Shown here: positions 24,214-32,220 of the stretch, in pieces
Layout: each line of letters starts with the position of its first letter
How positions within the stretch are numbered: position 1 is the stretch's first letter
Source of the DNA: an uncultured Oscillospiraceae bacterium
GTDB taxonomy: Bacteria; Bacillota; Clostridia; Oscillospirales; Ruminococcaceae
NCBI GenBank assembly: GCA_900547385.1
Contig: URGQ01000007.1
Coordinates: forward strand, 1-40,099
Reading direction: 5' to 3'
DNA: 40,099 nucleotides
Position numbers and translations under genes: made by a program
The notes under the pieces: generated by a model
What the model was told of the DNA's origin: nothing
Databases searched by the model: none
What the model saw: only the letters and a program-made list of their open reading frames with translations

Positions 24214-25287
24214 ATGGCATTTGAAAATGGAAAAACTTATCGATTTGTTAACAGGTGTTATGCGGGCTTTGCCCTAAATGTCTTCGGAACCAAAGCTGCC
24301 AGCACGGGGAGAAATGTATGCCTGTATGCAAATGACCCTACTGATATTATGCAGGACTGGGTAGTCCAGGAGCGTAATGGTGGGTATCGGCTGCATAGTG
24401 CTGTAAATCAGTCGTATGTATTGGATTGCAGCGATGGCTCTTTGAAGAAATCGTACAAAAACAATGCACATTTGTGTATCACCGGGCAGACTTCCGATAC
24501 GGATAGCAGAGTTATCTTTGAAGGTAAGGGCAATAACATTTATAAGATTTATCTACCCGGAAAGAACCTCTATCTGACTGCAACGAATTCCAAGGTGAAT
24601 AAAAGCACTGGCTATCCCGCATCTACCATCGAGAACGAGACCGCTTTGAAAGGGGGTACCGGCGGTGAAAGCAATGTATATTGGGCAGAAGGGAACACAA
24701 ATGCTATGCAGGAATGGATTGTGTCTCCTGATGTTGATGGTGGAACTACCCCTCCTGATCCGGATCCGGGTACTTATCAGGGAAAAATGACTCTTGCAGA
24801 ACTCAAGGCGAAATTCCCCGACGGGAAGTATTGGAACCACGCAGGGTTGTCAGTAAGTAATAACCAGGATGGATGCACGAGTACCGCGTGTGATCATTCG
24901 AAGAGTACTGATACCTGCAACAGTTTTACAGTCCCCGGTTCTACTTCTGGATCTTCCTCGCAATGCTTGGGATTTGCTGAAAAGTGCGGATATGACTTTT
25001 CAGGGTCCAATCCAAGAGACGGTGCCCCTTGGGTAAAATCGGAGGATGTCAATATGCTTGATAGTATAAAAGCGGGAGACATTATACGATATTATTCGGC
25101 AAAAATCGGGGATGCCAAAAACCTGCATGCAATTTTTGTAACAGGGGTCAATGGCGAAAATGTAGTCTACGGCGAATGCAACAACTCCGGGAACGATTGT
25201 AAGATTCACTGGGGAGGAACAAAAACGAAAAAGACCTTGAAAGAGAGATTCTATTTTGTTCGGATTGCGCCGTTTGAACTTCAGTAA
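24214..25287 (+). CDS. Ricin-type lectin domain fused to a CHAP/NlpC-like peptidase domain
   Basis: A 357-residue protein without a signal peptide. Residues about 5-170 look like a ricin-B beta-trefoil lectin, with repeats ending in MQDWVVQE and MQEWIVSP and carbohydrate-type LNVFGTKAASTGRNVCLY. A PPDPDPG linker follows. The C-terminal 170 residues resemble a papain-like cell-wall hydrolase: a candidate catalytic Cys in SSQCLGFAEKCGY and a His in NLHAIFVTGV, then an NIVYGEC-like segment (NVVYGECNN). It could bind a glycan and cut peptidoglycan. It is controlled by the Xre operators. Domain calls are by eye; release without a signal would need lysis or a special route. Confidence 0.7.
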   Translation: MAFENGKTYRFVNRCYAGFALNVFGTKAASTGRNVCLYANDPTDIMQDWVVQERNGGYRLHSAVNQSYVLDCSDGSLKKSYKNNAHLCITGQTSDTDSRVIFEGKGNNIYKIYLPGKNLYLTATNSKVNKSTGYPASTIENETALKGGTGGESNVYWAEGNTNAMQEWIVSPDVDGGTTPPDPDPGTYQGKMTLAELKAKFPDGKYWNHAGLSVSNNQDGCTSTACDHSKSTDTCNSFTVPGSTSGSSSQCLGFAEKCGYDFSGSNPRDGAPWVKSEDVNMLDSIKAGDIIRYYSAKIGDAKNLHAIFVTGVNGENVVYGECNNSGNDCKIHWGGTKTKKTLKERFYFVRIAPFELQ

Positions 25288-25313
25288 CCAATTCATGGTT
25301 GGATGAAGAGCAA

Positions 25314-25943
25314 TTAGTTCTGCTTCAAAAAACTCGGACAGTAATCGATGCTGGATATTCTGTATCCGGCATCGGTTGCTGTTACTTCAAAACGGGAAGT
25401 CACTTCCCATGGATTGTTCATGTCCAGCCCTTGATGGAATGTTCCGATATAGGCATTCTCCCCGACTTTCTCGATGGAAACATCATAAATGCCCACGCCT
25501 GTTGCGCCGCCAGTGCTGCTGCAATACAACACTCCATCTACATCCAGATATCTGGTGGAAAGGATCCATTCCAGTGCTTCGTCAGCAAAAACCTCTCCAT
25601 AATAGTCTGAGACATCCGAATATTTCAATGATGTTCTGAAGTAGGCACTGGTGTCTGTTACAAATATTATATCAGAGTTTCCGCGATATGTCTGAACATC
25701 GCCGAATACATCCTCCAAAATAAGTATCGGTTCATTTATCGATAGACAATAAATCCTACTGACCCCTTCTTCAAATAATGCGGTCAGTTCCTCGGTCTTG
25801 GATTCATCATCAGCTGTTATCATCTGTCCGCTTTCGCCATTTATCGGGCTCGCAGGCTCTTGTGACGATTGCTCTCCACAGGCGCATAGAGTTAATAGAA
25901 CAATACAGGCAAAAACCAGAAGTAGTTTATACATTGTTTTCAT
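25314..25943 (-). CDS. Hypothetical lipoprotein
   Basis: A 209-residue protein with a lipoprotein signal (LLLVFACIVLLTLCAC, lipidated Cys near residue 22), a Ser/Glu-rich linker, and a mixed alpha/beta outer domain of about 165 residues (for example YDVSIEKVGENAYIGTFHQGL). Ribosome site AAGGAGGAAAGCCC. It converges with the lectin gene with 26 bases between. I recognise no family. Confidence 0.7.
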   Translation of the reverse strand: MKTMYKLLLVFACIVLLTLCACGEQSSQEPASPINGESGQMITADDESKTEELTALFEEGVSRIYCLSINEPILILEDVFGDVQTYRGNSDIIFVTDTSAYFRTSLKYSDVSDYYGEVFADEALEWILSTRYLDVDGVLYCSSTGGATGVGIYDVSIEKVGENAYIGTFHQGLDMNNPWEVTSRFEVTATDAGYRISSIDYCPSFLKQN

Positions 25944-26118
25944 TTGGGCTTTCCTCCTTGTGTTTTCTCTTTTTCAGTCATTCTCGACAATGGCGGGAGG
26001 GCAAAGTAAATTGAACCCAAGCACCTCCCCTCAAATAGTATCAGAAATGCAAGGGAATATCAACCTGGGCGGCGGGGCATAGCGTTAATGCGGGAAGCAG
26101 ATCAGCCATGTCGCCAGG

Positions 26119-26133
26119 TGTTCAAGTTGAACA
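26119..26133. repeat. TTGAAC palindrome, copy 2
   Basis: A perfect 15-bp palindrome TGTTCAAGTTGAACA with G at the centre, in the gap between the lipoprotein gene and the sigma 3 region. Confidence 0.75.
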
Positions 26134-26164
26134 TTGCTTCCCGTTATAGCTCTGAAAAGCTATG

Positions 26165-26317
26165 CTATTGCTTTTCCAGTTCATTCTCTATTTTCTCGAG
26201 GCGGCAAAACAGCTCCTCCATTTTTCTCCGGATCTCTATCGCCATTTCGGCACAAACTGAATTGCAAGCGCCCTGTGTTTTATTTTGTTCAAGGCAATCT
26301 TCTTTCTGGTGTGACAT
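26165..26317 (-). CDS. Small 50-residue helical protein
   Basis: Read from ATG at 26317 (AGGAAATGAG before it) to TAG at 26165. The start MSHQKEDCLEQNKTQ has several polar residues and Cys; the second half (MAIEIRRKMEELFCRLEKIENELEKQ) is a strongly predicted coiled coil. No family recognised. It could be a real small element gene. Confidence 0.5.
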   Translation of the reverse strand: MSHQKEDCLEQNKTQGACNSVCAEMAIEIRRKMEELFCRLEKIENELEKQ

Positions 26318-26373
26318 ATCTCATTTCCTGTCAGTTAATAACTGTGCATTGAAAGCCGCTTTATACAGCCGTA

Positions 26374-26401
26374 GTCCCCATGCCATTTTCGGCATGGGGA
26401 C
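26374..26401. repeat. Perfect 11-bp hairpin GTCCCCATGCC / GGCATGGGGAC
   Basis: Six-base loop ATTTTC and no T-run on either side, so it is not a normal terminator. It lies between two small minus-strand genes. Confidence 0.6.
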
Positions 26402-26438
26402 CTTGGATGATCTAATGTTTTCTTTTCGTAACGAACCC

Positions 26439-26702
26439 TTATGCGTAATTGCGTATCATCCACCCAATGCATCGAGCAATGGTAAGGATCATTAGAGTTT
26501 GGAAGCGGAAATAATTCCAACCATCATGTTTTTTGCCACTTTCTTCATATCGGTATACATAATATCCCGAAAGCGCGGCAGTTAGACCTCCGCCTATCCA
26601 ATACCAGATCGTATTTGGCTGGCTCAAGTTTGTGAAAAGACCCCATACAATAAAATTTATAGCAATAAGAGTGGGCCATTTTTTAGAACTATATTTTTCC
26701 AA
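26439..26702 (-). CDS. Small membrane protein, second gene of the sigma-motif operon
   Basis: An 87-residue protein starting at TTG, with AAGGAGG 7 bases before it. Three hydrophobic stretches (about 10-26, 30-48, 66-84; for example TLIAINFIVWGLF and YWIGGGLTAALSGYYVY) suggest an integral membrane protein. It starts 30 bases behind the secreted protein gene and probably shares its promoter. Confidence 0.65.
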   Translation of the reverse strand: MEKYSSKKWPTLIAINFIVWGLFTNLSQPNTIWYWIGGGLTAALSGYYVYRYEESGKKHDGWNYFRFQTLMILTIARCIGWMIRNYA

Positions 26703-26732
26703 TGCGAGTCCTCCTTAAATTAGAACTGCATT

Positions 26733-27686
26733 TCAAAAACCGGGCATATACGATATAGCTGTATAAGAGTACAATTGAGTAGACTGACTGCTGTCTTGCC
26801 ATACAGTTATTTTAGAGTACACTTTGTTTGAGGTGGAGGTTGCCGTCCCCCATATTTCGGTATGAACATAATTTCCTGTTGCGGGTCCAACTGTACCAAA
26901 ATTATAATCAAAAAGAATTGGCTCAACCAATTTATACGCGAAGTTCGCGGCGTTAATATCCTGAACTGGAAGTTTAATCACTCCAGTGTATTTACTTAGC
27001 CCTTTTGTGATATAGAGTTCAACAGCAAGTTTTCCTGCCGTAAAAATGATTTTCTTTGCGTTATATTCCGCCTGTGTCACAGTATGGTATTTATCATAAT
27101 ACGGAAGGGTGGGATAGAAGGTTGTTCCGGCTTTGCTTTCATTATAGCCATGTGCTGAAAACTCTGCACAAGAACGGAATGCGCAAACTAATCCTTTCGG
27201 GGTAAATTCTTGCGTATAGTTTCCTTTTGCTTTTCCAACGAGGGAAATCGATGCGCCAGCAGTCCTTGTGGTAGCTGGGTATTCATAGCCCAAAGTAAAT
27301 GCTACTCCGCTGGGTATAATACCCTTAATGGTATAGCTGACAGTAAGCTTATTCGTAGAGCTATTATACGAGGAAGTGAAACTAAGATAATTGTCTATCG
27401 TGTTGCTAGCAGCAGTAACAGCATTTGTCTGTAGACCCGTCTTTTCCCCGTTATAATAGCGAATCAACTCATTAAAAATAATCGTAGCTTGTTCGTCGGT
27501 CTCTGCAAGCGTTACTGCCTCCTGCAGCTCAGGAAGCGTCAGCCGTGCAGCTTTTTCAGGGGTAATAGATTCAACGATTGCTTCAAGCCTATATTCAGAC
27601 ATCAAGGGTTCAGCCATGGCTAACTGGGGAACCAACATGCAAAAAATTATCAAGTAGCAAATGATGTTTCTTGTTATCTTTTTCAT
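26733..27686 (-). CDS. Secreted protein of unknown function under the sigma-module promoter
   Basis: A 317-residue protein. The signal peptide MKKITRNIICYLIIFCMLVPQLAMA ends with a signal peptidase I site (AMA). An acidic helical region (about 30-75, LTLPELQEAVTLAETDEQATIIFNELI) is followed by a beta-rich, Ser/Thr/Tyr-rich domain (about 90-317). Four Cys are few and the protein has no membrane anchor. Its promoter has the TGTCACA-N16-GGTTATATA motif, so the neighbouring sigma factor probably drives it. No family recognised; a role in envelope defence or interaction is speculation. Confidence 0.75.
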   Translation of the reverse strand: MKKITRNIICYLIIFCMLVPQLAMAEPLMSEYRLEAIVESITPEKAARLTLPELQEAVTLAETDEQATIIFNELIRYYNGEKTGLQTNAVTAASNTIDNYLSFTSSYNSSTNKLTVSYTIKGIIPSGVAFTLGYEYPATTRTAGASISLVGKAKGNYTQEFTPKGLVCAFRSCAEFSAHGYNESKAGTTFYPTLPYYDKYHTVTQAEYNAKKIIFTAGKLAVELYITKGLSKYTGVIKLPVQDINAANFAYKLVEPILFDYNFGTVGPATGNYVHTEIWGTATSTSNKVYSKITVWQDSSQSTQLYSYTAISYMPGF

Positions 27687-27776
27687 TGTGTAGTCTCCTT
27701 TTGAGTTAGTCTTTTCTTCTTATATGGTCAGTACTATTTCGCCATTGGAATCCACTCCCATCAAGTATTCTCACTA

Positions 27777-27808
27777 TATATAACCAAATATAAAGCAGAA
27801 ATGTGACA
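27777..27808 (-). promoter_or_regulatory. Sigma-module promoter motif before the 317-residue secreted protein
   Basis: On the minus strand, TGTCACA (27808-27802), exactly 16 bases, GGTTATATA (27785-27777). Predicted start about 80 bases upstream of the gene. The -35 box is part of an 11-bp palindrome ATGTGACACAT (27801-27811). Confidence 0.75.
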
Positions 27809-27822
27809 CATTAGGGGACATG

Positions 27823-27854
27823 TGCCACATTTTTTCTGTTTAAGTAGTTATATT
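27823..27854 (+). promoter_or_regulatory. Variant sigma-module promoter motif before sigma factor 3
   Basis: TGCCACA (27823-27829), exactly 16 bases, AGTTATATT (27846-27854): three mismatches to the consensus. It points toward sigma 3 and diverges from the motif at 27777-27808. Its -35 box lies in a second palindrome, ATGTGCCACAT (27820-27830), 19 bases centre to centre from the first. Confidence 0.6.
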
Positions 27855-27891
27855 ATGAACCCGATGCACCACAAAATAGGAGGATTGCTAT

Positions 27892-27919
27892 TTGCACAAT
27901 TTTGTTTTTATGGTATCAT
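27892..27919 (+). promoter_or_regulatory. Sigma-A-like promoter of sigma factor 3
   Basis: TTGCAC (27892-27897), 16 bases, TATCAT (27914-27919), 30 bases before the start codon. It may supply basal expression, with the upstream motif giving autoactivation. Confidence 0.5.
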
Positions 27920-27949
27920 CAAGAAAAATGACTTAAAGGAGAAAACACC

Positions 27950-28519
27950 ATGCTGCCGCTCTTTATTATGACAATAGAAAACGATGATGATCGACAATTT
28001 GTTGCCGATATATACACACGATACCACTTTGCTTTATACCGAAAAGCATGGAAGGTACTAAATGATGAGAGTTATGCCGAAGAAGCTGTCCATGAGGCAA
28101 TGCTGAAGGTCATACGGTATTTAGATCGGGTGCGTGAAATTCCGCAGGACGAATTACTACCATACCTTATCACCATTGTACAGGCGGCCAGTATCACCAT
28201 CTACAACAAGAGCAAGCAGCATCAAAAAGCTGCGCTGGGGGTCATAGATGACTGGGCGGCCAGCCTTTCTGATGAGGGCAGCTGTATCGATGATATTCTA
28301 ATCAGAGAAGAAAAAACCGAATTATTAAAAGAGTGTCTGAAATTGCTGTCCCAAAGAGAAATTGATATTCTAAATTACTTTTACACACTGGAATTACCAC
28401 AAAAGGAAATAGCCAAATTGACCGGATTAACTCCCGAAAATGTGCGGAAAATCATATCAAGGATCAAAAAGAAAGTTTTTACGGTCTATGATAAGAGAGG
28501 AGGATTTGATTGTGAGTAA
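27950..28519 (+). CDS. RNA polymerase sigma-70 family factor (ECF-like), module 3 on accessory DNA
   Basis: A 189-residue sigma factor with region 2 (AEEAVHEAMLKVIRYLDRV, then ASITIYNKSKQ) and region 4 (LKLLSQREIDILNYFYTLEL then EIAKLTGLTPENVRKIISRIKKK). It is the close paralogue of sigma factor 2 at 21196-21762: MLPLFIM, IEND and EEA.HEAML blocks are shared. Its codon use is AT-rich, unlike the chromosomal copy, so it diverged in another background and was acquired. It overlaps its anti-sigma gene by 8 bases. Confidence 0.9.
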   Translation: MLPLFIMTIENDDDRQFVADIYTRYHFALYRKAWKVLNDESYAEEAVHEAMLKVIRYLDRVREIPQDELLPYLITIVQAASITIYNKSKQHQKAALGVIDDWAASLSDEGSCIDDILIREEKTELLKECLKLLSQREIDILNYFYTLELPQKEIAKLTGLTPENVRKIISRIKKKVFTVYDKRGGFDCE

Positions 28520-29444
28520 GTATCCGTTGGACAAAGAAGCATTAGTAAATGAATATGGGGATCTGCTCATTAAACTTGCCCTGAAATCATACATGAAAGA
28601 ACAAGCACAGCAGCTGGAGCAAGAAGATGCGGAAGACATTCCTGCACCACAGCCAAAAGGAAATGTGGTTGCAGCGGCTTTTCGTCAGGTTCATTGGGAG
28701 GACGCCAAAGATACAGTTCTATATGGCCTAAAAAAGGGTGTTACCCGCGTGGCAGTGCTATTTTTGGCAGTGGCGCTTACTTTTACCACGGCATTTGCGG
28801 CATCTAATACGGTAAGAACTAGCGTGTTCCAGCATATTCTCAATGTAATTCGTAACCATACCGATTTGCTTACTAATACCTCTGAAATGGTAGAACAGAC
28901 TCGGTATAGATACGATGAACTGAATGCGTTGGAAATACCCAATGAACAGGTACAAGAAGCTTTTGATACTTGGGTAAGCTTTAGGGATAGCGCGTGCTTT
29001 AGAAAAACCTCATCTTTAACCGTTACTGATCTCATTAGGATGCTTCACTATCATTGTATATACACCGGTGCAAAGATTCCCTACAGCGATGCCACAAACA
29101 CATGGGTAAGAGCCGATGCATTAGAGGAATTCGCAAAATGGTATTTTGAAGTAACTCCGGAAATGCTGCAGGAAAAGGCAAGCAAAGTTTCTGGTTGCTA
29201 TGATGTAGACCGTGGCTACTGTGATGTTTATAATGATGGGATAGAACTCACTCCGATTGTTGACGCAGTATTAACCGGATACAGTGAAAATGAAGATGGA
29301 ACATTTACAATGGAGGTCGTACTGCAGGTAATAGCCCCTGGAACAAATGAGCCTTCGGAATATGGCAATGATCCAATGGTAGTGAATGTTGATACAAGCT
29401 CTGGTCACCCAGTTTTTCTTACGGGAATGATAAAAAGCATATAA
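28512..29444 (+). CDS. Membrane-anchored anti-sigma-like protein, module 3
   Basis: A 310-residue protein from GTG at 28512 (GGAGG eight bases before). The cytoplasmic part (1-75) contains YGDLLIKLALKSYMKEQAQQLEQE. The membrane helix is at about 82-102 (VTRVAVLFLAVALTFTTAFAA). The outer domain includes LNVIRNHTDLLTNTSEMVE, IPNEQVQEAFDTWVSFRDS and, near the end, VLTGYSENEDGTFTMEVVLQV, all matching the module 2 protein. It probably holds sigma 3 at the membrane until an outside signal arrives. It lacks about 25 C-terminal residues of the module 2 protein. Confidence 0.8.
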   Translation: MSKYPLDKEALVNEYGDLLIKLALKSYMKEQAQQLEQEDAEDIPAPQPKGNVVAAAFRQVHWEDAKDTVLYGLKKGVTRVAVLFLAVALTFTTAFAASNTVRTSVFQHILNVIRNHTDLLTNTSEMVEQTRYRYDELNALEIPNEQVQEAFDTWVSFRDSACFRKTSSLTVTDLIRMLHYHCIYTGAKIPYSDATNTWVRADALEEFAKWYFEVTPEMLQEKASKVSGCYDVDRGYCDVYNDGIELTPIVDAVLTGYSENEDGTFTMEVVLQVIAPGTNEPSEYGNDPMVVNVDTSSGHPVFLTGMIKSI

Positions 29445-29466
29445 AAAAGCATATAAAACTAAAATG

Positions 29467-29503
29467 AGTAGAGTTTCTAAGTCTAGAAATTCTACTTTTT
29501 TTT
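29467..29503 (+). terminator. Terminator of sigma module 3
   Basis: AGTAGA-G-TTTCTA AGTC TAGAAA-T-TCTACT followed by eight T. A strong intrinsic terminator 22 bases after the stop. Confidence 0.9.
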
Positions 29504-29510
29504 GAAATTG

Positions 29511-29542
29511 TGTCACAAATTCACTCTTCGAAAGGTTATATA
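29511..29542 (+). promoter_or_regulatory. Sigma-module promoter motif before the 194-residue secreted protein
   Basis: TGTCACA (29511-29517), exactly 16 bases, GGTTATATA (29534-29542), right after the module 3 terminator. The -35 box sits in the palindrome TTGTGTCACAA (29508-29518). The start is about 100 bases upstream of the gene. Confidence 0.75.
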
Positions 29543-29648
29543 TAAAGGCTACATATAATAACGATGTTTGAAAGGAGGAACGATTTGACACAGTTATAAT
29601 ATTTTCAATAAAACCAAAACCGTTATCTGACAAAAGGAGTATTAAATT

Positions 29649-30233
29649 ATGAAGAAGATAACCCTGTTTATTGTTTTATCCATACTTATTTTCTGCTTTA
29701 TAGGTCAATCTGCAGCTATGGCAATTCCGTTTAATCAGGAACTAGACTATGTTCAAGTAGCGCTATCCTCGCTTGATAAGTCACCAACTTGTGAGTTGCT
29801 TTCGACTTCTGTAATAGAATCTGAAGGAGATTTTACATGCGTTGAAACAGTATTTCTCGAAAAAGTTCCAATTGCAACGATGAATCTTAATGGCGGAAAT
29901 ACTTCTAGGATTGATATCTGTCACACTTGGTTTCGAAAGGGTGCAAAAATTTGTTCGCTCGAGTTGGTTTTATCATTTAAGTGGACGGGGACAAGCGTTG
30001 TTGCGTCAACCCAGAATATGAACCCTGATTTTGAACAATATGAAATTGGCAGCGCCTATGCATTAGGTAATTTGACCACCCGTAATTCTAATTCCGCAAG
30101 CGAAAAAGCCTCTATCACTCAAATATATACCGTGTGTGATAAATACAGCAATATTTGCACAGGATCCTTCCGCGCATATTGTACCATAGATGGAGTATGT
30201 ACAGGAAATAAAAATGAATCAAATAACTTCTGA
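29649..30233 (+). CDS. Small secreted protein of unknown function under the sigma-module promoter
   Basis: A 194-residue protein with signal peptide MKKITLFIVLSILIFCFIG followed by an AMA cleavage site near residue 24. The mature part is about 170 residues with eight Cys, several near the C terminus (YTVCDKYSNICTG, YCTIDGVCTG), suggesting disulfides. The first five residues and the AMA site match the other secreted protein of this module, but the mature parts do not visibly align. AAAGGAG precedes the ATG. Function unknown. Confidence 0.7.
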   Translation: MKKITLFIVLSILIFCFIGQSAAMAIPFNQELDYVQVALSSLDKSPTCELLSTSVIESEGDFTCVETVFLEKVPIATMNLNGGNTSRIDICHTWFRKGAKICSLELVLSFKWTGTSVVASTQNMNPDFEQYEIGSAYALGNLTTRNSNSASEKASITQIYTVCDKYSNICTGSFRAYCTIDGVCTGNKNESNNF

Positions 30234-30242
30234 CTTATATGT

Positions 30243-30280
30243 AAACAGGCGCACCGGCAAAAAGCAGGGGCGCCTGTTTT
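30243..30280. terminator. Bidirectional terminator after the 194-residue secreted protein
   Basis: AAACAGGCGC / GCGCCTGTTT with an 18-base loop and a final T-run, 10 bases past the stop. Confidence 0.8.
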
Positions 30281-30287
30281 CTACTCG

Positions 30288-30327
30288 CCTCCGCCGCAGG
30301 CTTTGCAGCATCCAGCGGAGGGTTTTT
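30288..30327 (+). terminator. Second terminator-like hairpin
   Basis: CCTCCGC (30288-30294) pairs with GCGGAGG (30315-30321), followed by G and five T. Together with the preceding hairpin it separates the sigma 3 cassette from the mobilization genes. Confidence 0.5.
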
Positions 30328-30413
30328 ACATTCTCTCAGCCTTTTGCAAATGGTTCCGGATTATATCTCTCACTAATCCAGCAGCTTTCTCAGATCCATA
30401 ACGACCTTTTTGG

Positions 30414-30432
30414 GGTGTTCAACTTGAACACC
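30414..30432. repeat. TTGAAC palindrome, copy 3
   Basis: A perfect 19-bp palindrome with arms GGTGTTCAA / TTGAACACC around C. It directly abuts the mobA stop codon (30433). Confidence 0.8.
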
Positions 30433-32220
30433 TCAGTTATCTCGCCAGATTTTGCGGGCTTCTGTTTGCTGTGCCAGATTCTGTTGGGTGACAAATTCCC
30501 GCATAAGCTGTTCGTATCGTTTCAGCTTTCCCTCCAGAAATGCCACATTGTAGGCAGCACCCTTTGGAAAAGCCGCCATCGGGAATTCCCACTGCTGCAG
30601 CTGGCGGTACAGTGCTTCGTCCACCACCAGATAGACGATCTTCGCATCCTTTCGGGTGGCGTCAGCCTTCAGCCTGGCATAGTCTGCCTTGGCATCCTGT
30701 CCGATACGCTTCTGCCGCTCGGCAGCATAGTCCTTGCCCAGCAGGGCACAAATGCGATACAGATCCTCTGCCTGAAAGCAGGCATCGTACATGCCGACCG
30801 CCGATTTGCTGCGCCAGAAAGCAACGGTCAAACCGGTCTGCCGGAGCAATCGCACTTCGGCAGGCGAGATCGGCATCCTCCAAATGCGGGTGTGTTTCTC
30901 TGCTGCCAGTTCCCGCAGTTCCTCCATAGTATCCGACTGCCGTCCCCAACCAGTTCGGGCAACGACAGGGTTCAGCAAGTCGTTGACGCTGACCCCAAGC
31001 AGCATGGATACCTTATCGGCATCGGCTTCCTTGAAGGTCACATCGGCTTTTCCGCCTTTCAGCAAGCGCGCAGCGAAGAAAAAGTCCGCTGCCTGCATTT
31101 GAATCAGCTCTGCAGCAGACAATCGGACAGAGATACTTTTACCGTAGGCTTGGGTCAGTGTCCGGTAATCGATATTCCCGCAAAGCCGTCCGTTATCGCT
31201 TTCGCGGTGAACTACGGTCGCTTTACCGATGAGCTGCCCAATGGCAGCGCTTGTTTTTTGAGACTGCCGTTCCAACAGCAGCAGGGTAAGTGCTTTTGCG
31301 GCGGCGCAGGCAGGATCTCGGCTGTAAAATACCGTCTTTGCCATCAGCTGCGTCCGCTGTCGAAGATTTGAACGCGACGGATACCGGTCAAAAGCCCATG
31401 CCTGGTATCGGCTCCACTCGCTGGCTTCAGCGGGTGCCTCCGGTCGTTCCGGCGGTGCCGGCGGCGTCAGATCCTCTCCCAGCAGCCGCTGTTGCAGCGC
31501 CGGCAGCGAATACTGCCAGCCGAATTGCCTTGCGAGGGTGGAAAGACGGATCGCCTTTGCCTCCCCGTCACGGCGGATCGTCGCGTCCCGCTCCGTCCAC
31601 CGCTCGACATGGAACCCCGTTCGCTCCAACTCGGTTCGCAGCTCCGGCAGGGATGTGACCCGATCGATGAGATCATCGAGGGTAACGGCAAGCTGGACTT
31701 TCCAGCTGCCGCCCCGCTGTGCCGCCTCCAGTGTCCGGCGATCCAGTCCGGAGCGGGCACTGGGGTCAATGACCGACAAGCCATACTTACGGCACAGCCG
31801 GTCGCTCTCCTCACGCATGATCCACAGCGACTTCTTGTTGCCGTAATACTTTTCTCCGGTGAGGTAGCTTGCCGAATTGAAAACGATGTGGGTGTGAATG
31901 TGGTCTCGATCCACATGGGTGCAGACGATATACTGATAACCTGGCAGCATCTTCGCTGCCAGCTCCTCCGCCATCTGCTGCGCCTGCTCTGGCTCGACCT
32001 CGCCCAGCGGAAAGGATCGCACCAGCTGGTGCGCGACCAGCCCGCGCTGCTTGCCGGACATCGTGCGCACAGTGGCGAAGTCCCGCACCGCCGTTTTTGT
32101 CTGGCAGGCGGTGGAACTGACCAGGACTTGCTCATCGGTCTTGTCTGGTCGGGTGATGTATTTGATCAGATTGTTCAGGTGCATATTCGATGCCACCGGC
32201 AGGATCTTCAAGTAAGCCAT
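30433..32220 (-). CDS. mobA: MobA/relaxase family mobilization nuclease
   Basis: A 595-residue relaxase. The metal-binding motif is THVDRDHIHTHIVFN (H102, H107, H109 and H111 visible), preceded by LVRSFPLGEVEPEQAQQMAEELA, a common MOBP-type motif II. A candidate nicking Tyr lies in the N-terminal LIKYITRPDKT (Y21). The C-terminal 350 residues are helical and probably bind other transfer proteins. It would nick oriT and lead the strand into a recipient. AAGGAGAATAAAG precedes the start, which lies 89 bases inside mobC. Confidence 0.92.
   Translation of the reverse strand: MAYLKILPVASNMHLNNLIKYITRPDKTDEQVLVSSTACQTKTAVRDFATVRTMSGKQRGLVAHQLVRSFPLGEVEPEQAQQMAEELAAKMLPGYQYIVCTHVDRDHIHTHIVFNSASYLTGEKYYGNKKSLWIMREESDRLCRKYGLSVIDPSARSGLDRRTLEAAQRGGSWKVQLAVTLDDLIDRVTSLPELRTELERTGFHVERWTERDATIRRDGEAKAIRLSTLARQFGWQYSLPALQQRLLGEDLTPPAPPERPEAPAEASEWSRYQAWAFDRYPSRSNLRQRTQLMAKTVFYSRDPACAAAKALTLLLLERQSQKTSAAIGQLIGKATVVHRESDNGRLCGNIDYRTLTQAYGKSISVRLSAAELIQMQAADFFFAARLLKGGKADVTFKEADADKVSMLLGVSVNDLLNPVVARTGWGRQSDTMEELRELAAEKHTRIWRMPISPAEVRLLRQTGLTVAFWRSKSAVGMYDACFQAEDLYRICALLGKDYAAERQKRIGQDAKADYARLKADATRKDAKIVYLVVDEALYRQLQQWEFPMAAFPKGAAYNVAFLEGKLKRYEQLMREFVTQQNLAQQTEARKIWRDN

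Noticed and set aside
29584..29598. Four-codon leader frame (TTG ACA CAG TTA TAA) behind AAAGGAGG before the 194-residue secreted protein
   Set aside because: Suggestive because of the strong ribosome site, but too short to support as coding from sequence alone.
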